Source: Lepidostoma basale (taxonomy: Eukaryota > Arthropoda > Insecta > Trichoptera > Lepidostomatidae). From it: a DNA stretch of 64,000 nucleotides. The DNA lies in contig JAHDVF020001331.1 of the NCBI GenBank assembly GCA_022606425.2, positions 62,001 to 126,000 of the forward strand. The letters run 5' to 3'. The translations under genes were made by a program, and so were the position numbers. Each line of letters starts with the position of its first letter. Positions within the stretch are counted from its first letter, which is position 1. Below are positions 31,506 through 41,195 of this stretch, piece after piece. Under the pieces are notes generated by a model. The model ran no database searches and was not told the DNA's origin. It saw only the letters and a list, made by a program, of their open reading frames with translations.

Positions 31506-31950
31506 ACTCCTGCTAAATCAATGTTATTTAATGCTATATCTTATTAAAATAACAAATTAAATAAATATTTTCTCACTGCAAAAGCTAACAGGTCATAGCT
31601 TTTGATACAAAATAGTTTTATAAAAAAAAATCGTTGACACCTCTTCTCACACAGCTCGCTTCAAATAAAAAAACAGGACGATAATCAATTTCAACCCGAT
31701 GATTGAATACCATACTAACCTTTAATCCTGGCCAGTAATTACCTGTGAATATTAACTAAATAGAAAGTTAAATGAATGTTCTGCACTGAAAGGAACTAAT
31801 TGTTTGCTGCACAAATTACATTATAGAATTTTAAAAAATATTTTTTTTTATAAATAGGCTTAAATTTTACAAAAGTTTAAGTAATTGATACGATAATGCA
31901 AAATCAGCTATTTTATATGACTTTTATATTTTTTAAATATCAAGCATAAC
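31506..31950. other. AT-rich intronic DNA
   Basis: Nothing recognised. Confidence 0.35.
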
Positions 31951-32066
31951 CTAACTAACCATTGCGCAGTTTTCACGAATGAGAAGGCAGATCGACAAGA
32001 TAGACACACTGTTCTTACTTCACACTCTCTCAACTTCTCATCATTTTTACATTGTTTCATGTTCAA
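31951..32066 (-). mobile_element. Degenerate RTE-A 3' end
   Basis: CTAACTAACCATTGCGCAGT, then a diverged inverse of the terminus. Old. Confidence 0.5.
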
Positions 32067-32084
32067 CATAATTTTATTAATATA

Positions 32085-32580
32085 GGTGTTTTTTTAGAGG
32101 TTTGGTTTTTAAACTGACAAAATTATTTCTACAGACTGTCAATTTAACAGTTGATAGTTGATTTGTAGTTAATACGTTTTGCCATTTTACCATGAATAGA
32201 CTGACGTCAGAAAAAAGCTTACAAATTGTGCAAATTTATTTGAAAATCTTGGTAAGGTTCGCCAAAATTATCGTGCACTACGTCCATTTCACGGTCGACA
32301 TAATCGTCCATCCGAGCAAGTTATTCGGAAGACCATGGATCGTTTTCGCACCACGTACACTCTAGTGGATAATACGCATCCACAAAGACGACAATTGTAG
32401 AAAATTGAACTTCACGATTGCGCTTCATTTGAGCTAGCCGTGGCGCTCATACACCCGGAATCTTATTTAAACAATAATGGCATAAAATTATCTATTAAAT
32501 AAAGCCAATATCATAGACATTATTTTAATGTGTTTTTTATTATTTTGAATATGAATTGTATACCTCTAAAAAAAACACCC
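32085..32580 (+). mobile_element. Internally deleted mariner element
   Basis: Terminal inverted repeats GGTGTTTTTTTAGAGGT and its inverse (with one extra G and one extra T) are flanked by TA on both sides, the Tc1/mariner target signature. From the ATG at 32192 it encodes MNRLTSEKSLQIVQIYLK and, after a frameshift, KVRQNYRALRPFHGRHNR, RPSEQVIRKTMDRF and LVDNTHPQRRQL-stop: the N-terminal helix-turn-helix DNA-binding part of a mariner transposase. The DDD catalytic domain is deleted (496 bp against about 1.3 kb). Confidence 0.88.
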
Positions 32581-32631
32581 TATACTTAGGAAATTGAAAA
32601 TAACTTCGTTTAATCCACTAAATATTAAAAA

Positions 32632-32670
32632 ACACGACATGTTTCTGAAGATACCTCCATCTTCAGGTGT
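32632..32670 (-). ncRNA. Hammerhead ribozyme motif H6, fully canonical
   Basis: Minus strand: stem I ACAC, CTGAAGA (32666-32660), stem II TGGAG-GTAT-CTTCA (5 bp), GAAA, palindromic ACATGT, C17 (32636), then GTGT pairing with ACAC. It has every conserved core base and no extra nucleotide. It begins 50 bp from the mariner end. Confidence 0.78.
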
Positions 32671-32794
32671 AAAAATATAATAAAAACTAATATAAAAATA
32701 GCATTTAAAATTCGATACAATAATTAAAAATTTAATGTTTACCTGGGCTATTTGTTATTAGTACTAATATTAATTTTTTCAACAACATTTTAAA

Positions 32795-33200
32795 TGTATA
32801 CAAATTCTTGTAGACAACTACTGGATTTTACGCATTGCGGATAATTATTTTTTTATAAGGATTAATTGTATCTCAATAGAGACGAAGATGTAAATTGTTT
32901 TCTGGGAACAGAATATGGTGGCTGAGGCGCTTACAGGACTTATGACCTGTCATTGGTAGGGTTGAGCGATCGCTTTATATTTAACAACATTCCCCATTTC
33001 GCCATTCTTACGACCACGACGTCTGAAATTTTTTTGGAAATTGTATATATGCTAGAATGCTGCGCATATCTTCACATTTTTTAGTTCACTCTACACTAGC
33101 GTCATCTATTAAGATTGGAAAGCATTTAGTAGAAAATCTTTATTATTGCACTGTGAAAGGCTCTGCAAATCATAAAGTACTAGATTACGCCTGGAGATGT
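32795..33200 (+). mobile_element. M element, one arm and tail
   Basis: TGTATACAAATTCTTGTAGA tail-like text, then TTGTATCTCAATAGAGACGA, TACAGGACTTATGACCTGTC and GCGTCATCTATTAAGATTGG, shared with 49009-49330. Confidence 0.65.
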
Positions 33201-33289
33201 CTCTAAAAATTTTATGCCTTTAACTTGGACCATTTATTTTACACAACATTTTGTACACAGCGACCGACAGTGGTTCAAATTTTAACAAA

Positions 33290-33480
33290 AAAACAATTGA
33301 AAAAAACGAAGATTTTTAACTACTTCCACTTTTGTCTTTATTTCGAAAGCGACCGGTTTCGCCAGGCTCGCTGTCAAAAAAAAACAAAAGTGGAAGTAGT
33401 TAAAAAAACTTCGTTTTAAATATAATTTATATATAACGTATTTATATATAATTATTATATAAAATGAACTTCTATCAAGA
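33290..33480. ncRNA. H4 inverted pair, hammerhead half-motif
   Basis: The minus strand of 33340-33376 keeps GCGAGCCTGGC, GAAA, ACCGGT and C17 but lacks the CTGTYGA box. The plus-strand arm (AAAGTGGAAGTAGTTAAAAA) starts at 33384, so two arms meet at the break. Confidence 0.5.
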
Positions 33481-33856
33481 GATTTCAGTAAAGTCATTTG
33501 ATTATCATAAAATAATTTCATTATTTTAATAAAAATAAATCAAGGTAAAAGTCCATTAGAAATACAAGATTAATAGATCAAGACATCAAGTACCAAACAA
33601 TATTAAGTATATTACCTTATAGACCTAATGCACATCTTGAAACGAGTCCGGCGATATATATAAATACGTTTTTATGCTCCTCTGCATTATTAAGGGTAAA
33701 CATCGTTAGCAAAACATCGAAAGGGTAAGACACATAAGGGTATTTTTAGTTTTGAAACAGCGTGAATATTTTAATTTTCTTATATATTCACCATTACTTC
33801 GTGCTGCGGATTCATAAGTAAACAATATTTTTGGCTTTGTAACACTACACTTAAAA
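33481..33856. other. AT-rich intronic DNA
   Basis: No element recognised. Confidence 0.35.
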
Positions 33857-33909
33857 AAATAAAAACAAACGTGTTTCGGAACACAGAAGGCCTTCATCAG
33901 TGTAGTTAA
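33857..33909 (-). ncRNA. Hammerhead-like motif H5
   Basis: Minus strand: CTGATGA, extra A, GGCCTTCTGTGTTCC (only 2 bp plus weak pairs), GAAA, ACA-CGTT-TGT, U17. The conserved boxes are exact but stem II is poor. Confidence 0.5.
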
Positions 33910-34036
33910 ATTTTATATATACAAAATAAACATTCCATTGTTTTTGCTGAAACACTTTATACTTCAATATTATTACAGTTAAAAAATATAACATTGTTAG
34001 AATACGAGTATCACAATTTATTTTTATTCACTGAGA

Positions 34037-34085
34037 ATGTCGCGACCACTGTTTCGCCAACCGATGTTGGCATCATCAGGTGTTA
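34037..34085 (-). ncRNA. Hammerhead ribozyme motif, H1 family
   Basis: Minus strand: CTGATGA, U, GCCAAC-ATCG-GTTGGC, GAAA, ACAGTGGT, C17. Core intact; stem III carries one mismatch. Confidence 0.75.
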
Positions 34086-34103
34086 AAAAAAACTCAGTTT
34101 ATT

Positions 34104-34155
34104 GTAACACCTGATGATGCCAACATCGGTTGGCGAAACAGCTGTCGCGACACTC
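34104..34155 (+). ncRNA. Hammerhead ribozyme motif, H1 family, intact core
   Basis: CTGATGA 34111-34117, unpaired T 34118, stem II GCCAAC 34119-34124 / GTTGGC 34129-34134 with loop ATCG, GAAA 34135-34138, self-complementary ACAGCTGT 34138-34145, C17 at 34146. Predicted cut after 34146. Stem I with GTAACAC/GCGACAC is weak, so dimers through stem III are the likely active form. The most regular H1 copy. Confidence 0.8.
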
Positions 34156-34384
34156 AGTTAATAATAATAAATTGTTATATATATTTTCAAACAGTCACAA
34201 AATTAATATTCCAACAGTTTTTTTTAATTAATATGGTCAGTCCAAAAATGTCAAATCATTTGTGCAATAAGTTTAAATTTTTTAAACGTTTTAGCGTCAA
34301 AAAAATTCAAACAAATGTCAAAACTTATCGCATTCTTAAAAAAAAAACGTAATTTTTTTTTTTTAATTTGTTTAAAAATTTATT

Positions 34385-34612
34385 AGATAATCTATTGTTT
34401 TGGCAGAAAACTTTGATATTTCAACATTATTGACTGTTTAAATAAATAAAAACTTTGTTATAAATATCACAATTGATCATGTTTTGTCGCAACAGCTGCC
34501 TTTAGATGATTGTTAGATCTGACGATGCTAATATCGGTTAGCGAAACATCTGTCGAAAAAATATAATCAATTGTGATATTTATAACAAAGTTTTTTATTT
34601 AAACAGTTAATA
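34385..34612. mobile_element. H1-variant foldback
   Basis: The left terminus CTATTGTTTTGGCAGAAAAC and inner TATAAATATCACAATTGATC are inverted at 34565-34600 (GATCAATTGTGATATT-like). The left ribozyme has lost its core; the right one (34514-34557) is kept. Confidence 0.65.
34514..34557 (+). ncRNA. Hammerhead ribozyme motif, H1 variant
   Basis: CTGACGA 34519-34525, U, GCTAA-TATCGG-TTAGC, GAAA, ACATCTGT, C17, GAAAA. Third independent stem II sequence in this family that still pairs. Confidence 0.72.
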
Positions 34613-34667
34613 AAGATTTATTTGAATATTTATATATGCTTTAGGATGTTTATAAATAAAATATATA

Positions 34668-35287
34668 ATAATAAGGTGTAAAAATAAATTTTTCATTTGT
34701 TCCAATGACAATTTGAATAATTTCTTCAATATTCTTTTAAAGTTCTTGCTGGTGTTACTTGGTTTTAAGTGCCTAATTACTGCCAAATAAAAAAAGTGGA
34801 TACGTGGAACATTAATTAAATCATATAACAGCTAATTTAAAAAACGGTGGATACGTGTAACATAAATTAAAGAAACACAAAAGTCTGGATAGTCCATGTC
34901 AACATGTGCAACATCGGAAAAACATTATGTGTTATTACATTATGTGCTAAATAAAAAAAAAACGGTGGATTCGTGGAACATAAATTAAATAGACAAATAT
35001 GCCCCATCTAAAAATAACATTTTGTATTAAATTATTTTTATTTTGTTATTTTATTTTATATCATTGTATTTTATATTATTTGTTTTAGATTTATTTTGTG
35101 GATGTTGGAAGATCGAAGTGTGCGCGGGAGATGCCTATTGGTGGCGATGAGGTTCGCAACCCATCACACCGCGTCTCCCGCGGGGCGAAAAGAGAAGGAT
35201 GGAGTGCCGCATCGGTTAAAGTGTGACAGTCCATTCTTTCTGCCTACCCTTTCGGGGAGACGGCTTGATGGTTAGTTAGTTAGTTAT
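34668..35287 (+). mobile_element. S2 composite retroposon, longest copy
   Basis: About 620 bp: GGTGTAAAAATAAATTTTTC start, CAATTTGAATAATTTCTTCA shared with the H1 interior, three spaced units of ACGGTGGATWCGTG-type text, the S2 body (GCGGGAGATGCCTATTGGTG), then the RTE-A terminus and (TTAG)n. No ORF. Confidence 0.75.
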
Positions 35288-35317
35288 ATATAATAATTTA
35301 TTAAAACATTGTGTGCG

Positions 35318-35510
35318 GGATCATCTATGAGAATATGCTGACTTTTCGTGCACATATCGAGAGGATTTGTAACATTATACCGAGGTTGTTAAGCTTCATC
35401 GTTGGGACCGGAAGAGTTTTCAGAGGTCACAATGTGCTCAGAGTCCAATACAACGCATTGGTTCGGAGCAGACTCGAAAGTAGTTCTGTGATATGGAGTC
35501 CTCACGAGGC
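35318..35510 (+). pseudogene. J RT fragment
   Basis: GIIYENMLTFRAHIERICNI, LVRSRLESSSVIWSPHEA. It stops abruptly and is fused to RTE-A. Confidence 0.78.
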
Positions 35511-35697
35511 AAACGTGGCACGATCAAATCAATCAAATATTGAATGTCGGTCACGTGAGGAGTCGGAGAAATCGACGTGCGTGCCTGGCAAGATGTATGA
35601 ATGTTGAGGAAGCGAAAGAGGTATATCAGAACAGAACAGTGTGGCGGTCTATTCTTTCTGCCTACGCCCCCGAAAAGACGGCGTGATGGTTAGTTAG
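35511..35697 (+). pseudogene. RTE-A 3' fragment fused to J
   Basis: From KTWHDQINQILNVGHVR in a shifted frame to the 3' terminus and TTAG units. The join with J (CTCACGAGGC|AAACGTGGCA) has no intervening DNA. Confidence 0.78.
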
Positions 35698-36399
35698 TAA
35701 GTTAGTTTACAGTAAATTCTCTACCATAAAAACATTCGCATACATTGTTTTAATATTATTATAACAAGATTTAATTTCTGATCACAATAGGAAATGTTAA
35801 ATAATTTAATTAAACCGATTTAAAAATCCTCAGTAGGATTATATATTTTTTTAAATGAAAATAAGTGACGCAATAAATAACGACTTAAACCCTTTTTCAA
35901 CTGTGCCATTGTTTTAAATTAAAACTTAATTTGTACGTGTTTACAAATTGCCCAGAGAAATGAGCCAATCGCGCATCTGGTGTTAAAATGATTACGGTAG
36001 TCGGGATCCATTCATCATCATCATCATCATTACACTCCGACCGTAGGACTCCGGGGCGTTGTGGGAAAGTCGATTCCTCCACTGCCATACACCGTTTGAT
36101 TAATGAGCGCGCGGAGCTCGGCGGTCCGCGATAGTGGAAGGTAAAGAAAAAAAACAAATATATTTTAATTTGGGTTAGGTTCGGTTCTTTTTTTCGTCCA
36201 TTTTTGGCCACATACGTAGCACGGTTGCCTCTAAGTGCGGCCACAAAAAATACGGCACAGTGTGTTCAGATATTCCTGATACTTAAAGATATTCACTGAA
36301 TTTAAAAGTCGAGAAAGAATCCAGTGTCAACTCAGCTGGGCGGTCTTTAAAGCGCTACACGGAATGTCACCAAGTTATATATCCGAACTCTATATAATG
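35698..36399. other. Intronic DNA; (ATC)n and a GC-rich patch
   Basis: 36012-36030 is an ATC microsatellite followed by a GC-rich stretch to 36140, possibly the tail and end of an RTE-like fragment on the minus strand. The rest is unassigned. Confidence 0.3.
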
Positions 36400-37570
36400 A
36401 ACATCCTAAATTCAAGTACGTAGTACTTCCCCGTACTGACAGGTATACGACAAAGAGACAGCCGAAGCCCATTTCTGTTCAATCTGATAATGGACAAACT
36501 TATAGAGGAGACCCGATCGCTACAACTGGGATATAGGATGGGAGAGCTAATTGTCAATGTCGTATGTTATGCAGACGATGCTATAATCATAGCTGAAAAC
36601 AATAATGACTTACAAAAAATGCTAGACAGACTACATCACGCCTGTAAGAAATACAACAGGACGATCTCTATCGAAAAAACAAAACGTATGACCTTTTCCA
36701 AAACACCCAAAACATGTAACCTGGTTATAGAAAATCAACCAATAGAACAGGTAGGACCTTCAAGTATTAAGGCATATACTGCTGGGAGGAGCTGATCTGT
36801 GGGAAGAAATACAAGCCCTAGTAAACAAGGCAACTGCAATCTCTGGCGCTCTAAAATCCACAATAAGAAAAAACAAAGACATGGCCATTAAGAGTAAGAT
36901 GAGAATCTATAAAGCATGCGTAAGACCAATAATAACATATGGTGTCGAAGCATGGGCAGACACAGTAAGGACCAAACGAGTTTTGAGGACTTACGAAATG
37001 AATAGCAGGCAAGACACCGAGAGATCGCGTGAGGAACACCAGAATAAGAGAGATATGTGAGGTTGAGGATATTATAAGATACAGCGAAAAAGGGACTGGT
37101 ACGGTGATGTTCAAAGAATGGACACTACCAGACTCCCCCATATTTTTTTTATTTTTTTTATTTTTATTACTTTATTATTATTATTATTATTATTTTTTTT
37201 TTTTATGTACACAACAGGTCGTTTGGACCCAATTACTGCATACAATTTTTATTTTACAGCTATTATATTGATTCTCGTGACATGTGATAGGTAGCCAATC
37301 TATCGCCATTTTATTGTCACATGAATTCTGCACCAGACCAAAGACAGTGTGACAATCACACTGCCATTCGAACCCAGGACCTTCGGCATGGAAGTCAGAG
37401 CTCGTAATCACTCTGCCACGAAGGTCATCATAAATATTGCATTGCATAATCAGCCTCATGGGACTTATCCTCGTGGAAGACCTCCTAAAATATTGAAGGA
37501 CAGCTGGGAGTCTACCTCACAGGAGGAGCAACACTCTGGAGAACAGACCACATAGGTCTACAACAAGGGA
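36400..37570 (+). pseudogene. RTE-B with RT catalytic box, split by S1
   Basis: Upstream out of frame: TGIRQRDSRSPFLFNLIMDK (RT motif before the active site). Then the frame 36490-36795 with NVVCYADDAIIIAENN, the intact YADD catalytic aspartates, and TISIEKTKRM. After frameshifts come KNKDMAIKSKMRIYKACVRP, ITYGVEAWADTVR and YGDVQRMDTTRLP. The S1 insertion follows, then ALHNQPHGTYPRGRPPKIL and an AAG-type tail. The most upstream RTE sequence in the window. Confidence 0.85.
37136..37432 (-). mobile_element. S1 SINE inserted in RTE-B
   Basis: Minus strand, with head at the right (ACCTTCGTGGCAGAGTG, GGGTTCGAATGG) and tail (AAT)n plus A-runs at the left. Part of the S1 3' body is replaced by AGTAATTGGGTCCAAACGAC. 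ATATT flanks both sides. Confidence 0.82.
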
Positions 37571-37592
37571 GAAGAAGATTTCTTATTTCAAC

Positions 37593-38130
37593 TAACTAAC
37601 TAACTTACCATCACGCCGTCTCCCCGGAGGGGTAGGCAGAAAGAATGGAACGCCACACTGTTCTGTTCTGACATACGTCTCTCGATTCCTCTACATTCAT
37701 ACATCTTGTCATGCACGCACGTCGATTTTTCCGACTCCTCACGTGACCGACATTCAATATTTGATTGATTTGATCGTGCCACGTTTTCCTCGGCCTTCCT
37801 CTATTTCTAGCTCCGTTCACGCCGTTTACATATACCTTCTTTACCATTCTGTCTTCACTCATTCTTTCCATGTGTCCAAACCATCTTAATGACCCTTTCC
37901 TTATTTTGTTCATAACACTTTCATTCGCACCACATTCACTTCTTATACTTGCATTTGTCACTCTATCATAAACAGATTTGCCACACATTCGTCTTAGAGA
38001 TCTCATTTCTACTGCATTTATTCTACTTTCATCCTTCTTTTGCCAGTTCCATGCTTCACTGCCATACATAAGGGTCGGCACAAGAACACCATTGTGCACT
38101 GCCATCTTAGCTTTTTTGGATAGGCTTTTT
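37593..38130 (-). pseudogene. RTE-A, young 5'-truncated copy
   Basis: 164 open codons from MAVHNGVLVPTLMYGSEAWN to SILSAYPSGETA, stop, (TTAG)n. It differs from 5656-6346 at about three amino acids over the shared length, pointing to recent mobilisation or gene conversion. The 5' end falls in a T-run. Confidence 0.9.
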
Positions 38131-38177
38131 TTTTTTTTCTTATTTCATATATTAAAAAAACCCACAATTCACACTTA

Positions 38178-38336
38178 CTAAGTAATTAACCATCGTGTTG
38201 TCTCTCTGGAGGGGTAGGCAGAAATAATGAATTGTCGCACTGTTGTTCCTTGACATAATTTTCTAAAAGTATTCAACATTCAAACATCGTGTCATGCCTC
38301 ACGTCAATTTCTCTGACTCGTCACGTGGCCAATTAT
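38178..38336 (-). mobile_element. Degenerate RTE-A 3' end
   Basis: Minus-strand terminus and part of the MTRCMNVE region, with indels. Confidence 0.6.
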
Positions 38337-38704
38337 TTGTGAAGTTATTCATTTATACAATTTTTATAATATTTAAATGTATTTTTTTTAAAAGCAAGTT
38401 GTTCCGAATTTAAACATTTAAAACAAGTACCTGTTTATTAAGAGAGCTTATACTTCCTGTGCACCGTGTATTTATATAGTGTTTATGTTTAATCGTACGT
38501 TTGATAGTTTTTATCAAGATAATTTAATATGATCACGAATCGTACATATTACAATATTAAGATAATATTCTTTTTTTGTTTTATTTAAGTGAAAAATAAA
38601 ATACTCTTAAATTGCAATATAGTAAGTTTAAATAATTCGTATATTACAAAACTCGATTATCATTTATCAGAATTACACTTAACCTAATATAATATATTTT
38701 TGTC
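38337..38704. other. AT-rich intronic DNA
   Basis: Nothing recognised. Confidence 0.35.
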
Positions 38705-39032
38705 GCTAAGACGTATGGTCCCTAAGACGTATGAGTGGTAGAACGATGTACGACAGAATCTCAAATGCTGATATTAGAATGAAATGTAGAGCGAACGAAG
38801 GTATTATGAACAAAATTATGAAAGGATCGCTGCGATGGTTCGGACATATGGAGCGCATAGGTGAAGAAAGAACGGTTTAAAAAGTATACGTTAGCGATGT
38901 AAATGGAGTACGGAGTCGAGGTAGACCGAGTAAACATGGCATGGCCAAATTAATCAAATGTCAGAAGTCGGAAGAATCGACGTGCGTGTATGACTCGCTG
39001 TATGAATGTGGAGGAACCTAGAGAGGTAGAGT
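38705..39032 (+). pseudogene. RTE-A2 internal fragment
   Basis: YDRISNADIRMKCRANEGIM, KGSLRWFGHMERIGEER, stop, then VYVSDVNGVRSRGRP and later text with deletions. Cut off before the 3' terminus. Confidence 0.75.
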
Positions 39033-39372
39033 CTTCATTTCTGTGTTTCACAAAATGTCGATAATATTTAAAGTCCACAAATGCTCGAACAATGTTAGTG
39101 GTATTATAATAATGTTTTAGATTAAAAAAAATATTTAATAGAAAAATGTAGATATTCGTAAGGTTAAAAATTGCGAAATAGCGTAACTTATATTTAATGA
39201 ACGCATATGCAAAGTCTTTAATCAAACCGAACTATAATTATGAGTAAAGGAATGTTCACATTCAATGATTTTCCAAGAATTCGTTGAATAATAATTTATT
39301 GTATAATACAATTATTGTACCAACGATAACGAGCGGAACAGGAATATACCTGGTGAGAAATTGCATCACAGT
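39033..39372. other. AT-rich intronic DNA
   Basis: Nothing recognised. Confidence 0.35.
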
Positions 39373-40120
39373 AATTTAACTAACTAACTAACCATTACGC
39401 CGTCTCCCCAGAGGGGTAGGCAGAAATAATGGACTGTTCGTTTGAATTTGTTCTGCCCTGACATACTTCCCTCTGTGACAAAGGTGACTGAGGTGGCTCT
39501 ACGGATAGGCTGAAGTGGCGGTGGGCTGGCCATATCTGTCGGAGAACCGACAGTCGATGGGGAAGACGGGTTCTGGAGTGAAGACCACGTACAGGATTCT
39601 GTAGAGTTGGACGTCCCCCTGCCCGCTGGACCGACGATCTTAAGAGGATTGCTGAACATGGATGGATGGGAGCGGCAATGGATAGGGGGCGGTGGCGTGC
39701 TTTGGGAGAGGCCTACATTCAGCAGTGGATGACAGTCGGCTGATGATGATGATGATGATACTTCCCTTGCTTCCTCTAAATTAATATATTGTGTCATACA
39801 CGCAAGTCGATATCTCCGACTTCTTGCGTGACCAATATTCAATATATGATTTATTTGATGCTGCCACGTTTTTCTCGGCCTTCCTCTATTTCTAGCTCCG
39901 TTCACGTCGTTTACATATACTTTTCATCTTATAGACCCTTTCATTATATTGTTCATAGCATTTTTATTCGCACCGCATTCAATTCTAATATTTGGAATAA
40001 CAGATCTAATCTACAGATTTATCACATGTTCGTCTTAGAGACCCCATTTTAACTGTTTTTATTCAACTTTTATCCTTCTTTTGCCAGTTCCATACTTCGT
40101 TTCCATACATTAGGGTTAAA
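39373..40120 (-). pseudogene. RTE-A copy split by RTE-D
   Basis: (TTAG)n and terminus at 39373-39465, then after the insert NLEEAREV back through NGARNRGRPRKTWQHQINHI and decayed upstream text to YGSEVWNWQK-like at 40100. Confidence 0.78.
39466..39756 (+). pseudogene. RTE-D C-terminus nested in RTE-A
   Basis: Frame RLKWRWAGHICRRTDSRWG, RRVLE-stop-RPRTGFCRVGRPPARW, TDDLKRIAEHGWMGAAMDR and LGEAYIQQWMTVG-stop, then (GAT)n. One nonsense codon. ATACTTCCCT directly repeats on both sides as the target duplication. Confidence 0.85.
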
Positions 40121-40155
40121 TTCTCATACAAATATAGGAGAGTGCAGAATAAAAA

Positions 40156-40362
40156 ATGCTATAACAACAACAAACCATCGCGCTGTTTCTCTGTAAGGGT
40201 AGGCAGAGCGAACGGACCGCCACACTACTCTATCCTGACACACCGCTCTAACTAATTCCACATTCATACAGCGAGTCATACACTCACGTCATTTGGCGAT
40301 TTCTAACATGGCCGACCATTAAAATTTTATTAATTTGGTCATGCAATGTTTTCCACGTCTAA
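40156..40362 (-). mobile_element. RTE-A2 3' fragment
   Basis: (CAA)n, the inverse of the TTG tail, then the A2 terminus and LMVGHVRNRQ-type text. Confidence 0.7.
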
Positions 40363-40760
40363 ACTAATCATCACACCGTTTCCCCGGAGGAGCGGGCAGA
40401 GTAGATGTACTACCACACTGCTTTGTACTTTGACGTACTTATTCAGATTCCTCTACATTCATAAACGTAACATGCACGCCCGTAGATTTTTCCGATTTTG
40501 AATGTGGTCTTCCACGGCTTATCTTTCAACTCACACTGCATATAAATAATATATAACCATTCTTCTCCCGTCCATTTGCTTCATATGTCCAAATCGTCTC
40601 AGGAGTCATTTTTAATCGTGCTAATGATGCAATCATATGCCTTATAAGTCTTCCTTATTTCTTCGTTTTGTTTTCTATCATATATCGTTTTCCCGCACAT
40701 TCTTCTCAGTGATCTCATTTCTATGACATTTATTCTACTTTCATCATTGTTCATCACTGT
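40363..40760 (-). pseudogene. Diverged RTE-A subfamily fragment
   Basis: Terminus, CMNVEESE-like, RRFGHMKQMDGRR and DRKQNEEIRKTYKAYD-like text, then SLRRMCGKTIYD. Many indels; older than A and A2. Confidence 0.6.
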
Positions 40761-40814
40761 TGCATAAATAAACTTTCTGATTTGTTATTTTTTGAATGTG
40801 TGCCTATCAGTATA

Positions 40815-41195
40815 TTGTGCCCGAACTTGGCGTACAACGTATTGAAGTCGAATTCGATGGGAAATGTATTGCGCTTGAACTCGGCGGACAACGTATTACG
40901 CCTGAACTCGGCGGACGACGTATTACGCCTGAACTCGGTGGACAACGTATTACATTTCGCATGAACTCGGCAGACAACGTATTATACCTGAACTCGGCGG
41001 ACAACGTATTATATTACGCCTGAACTCGGCGGACAATTTTTACGCCTGAACTCGGCAGACAACGTATTATGCGTGAATTCGGTGGACAACGTATTATATT
41101 ACGCCTGAACTCGGCAGACAACGTTTTATAACTGAACTCTATGGACAACGTATTATAATATGCCTGAACTCGGCGGACAACGCATTGCGCCCGAC
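40815..41195. repeat. Minisatellite, ~27-35 bp units
   Basis: About 12 imperfect copies of GAACTCGGCGGACAACG plus a variable ATTA(TATTA)CGCCT spacer. The open frames here on both strands are by-products of the repeat. Confidence 0.85.

Larger units (their letters stand above)
33936..34180. mobile_element. H1 foldback element, two facing hammerheads
   Basis: The left terminus CATTGTTTTTGCTGAAACAC leads to a minus-strand ribozyme. A 20-bp spacer follows, then a plus-strand ribozyme. The right arm is cut off at about 34180. Confidence 0.72.

Noticed and set aside
34519..34600. CRISPR-like or bacterial palindromic repeats
   Set aside because: Repeats are dispersed, inverted and embedded in transposons, with no regular spacers.
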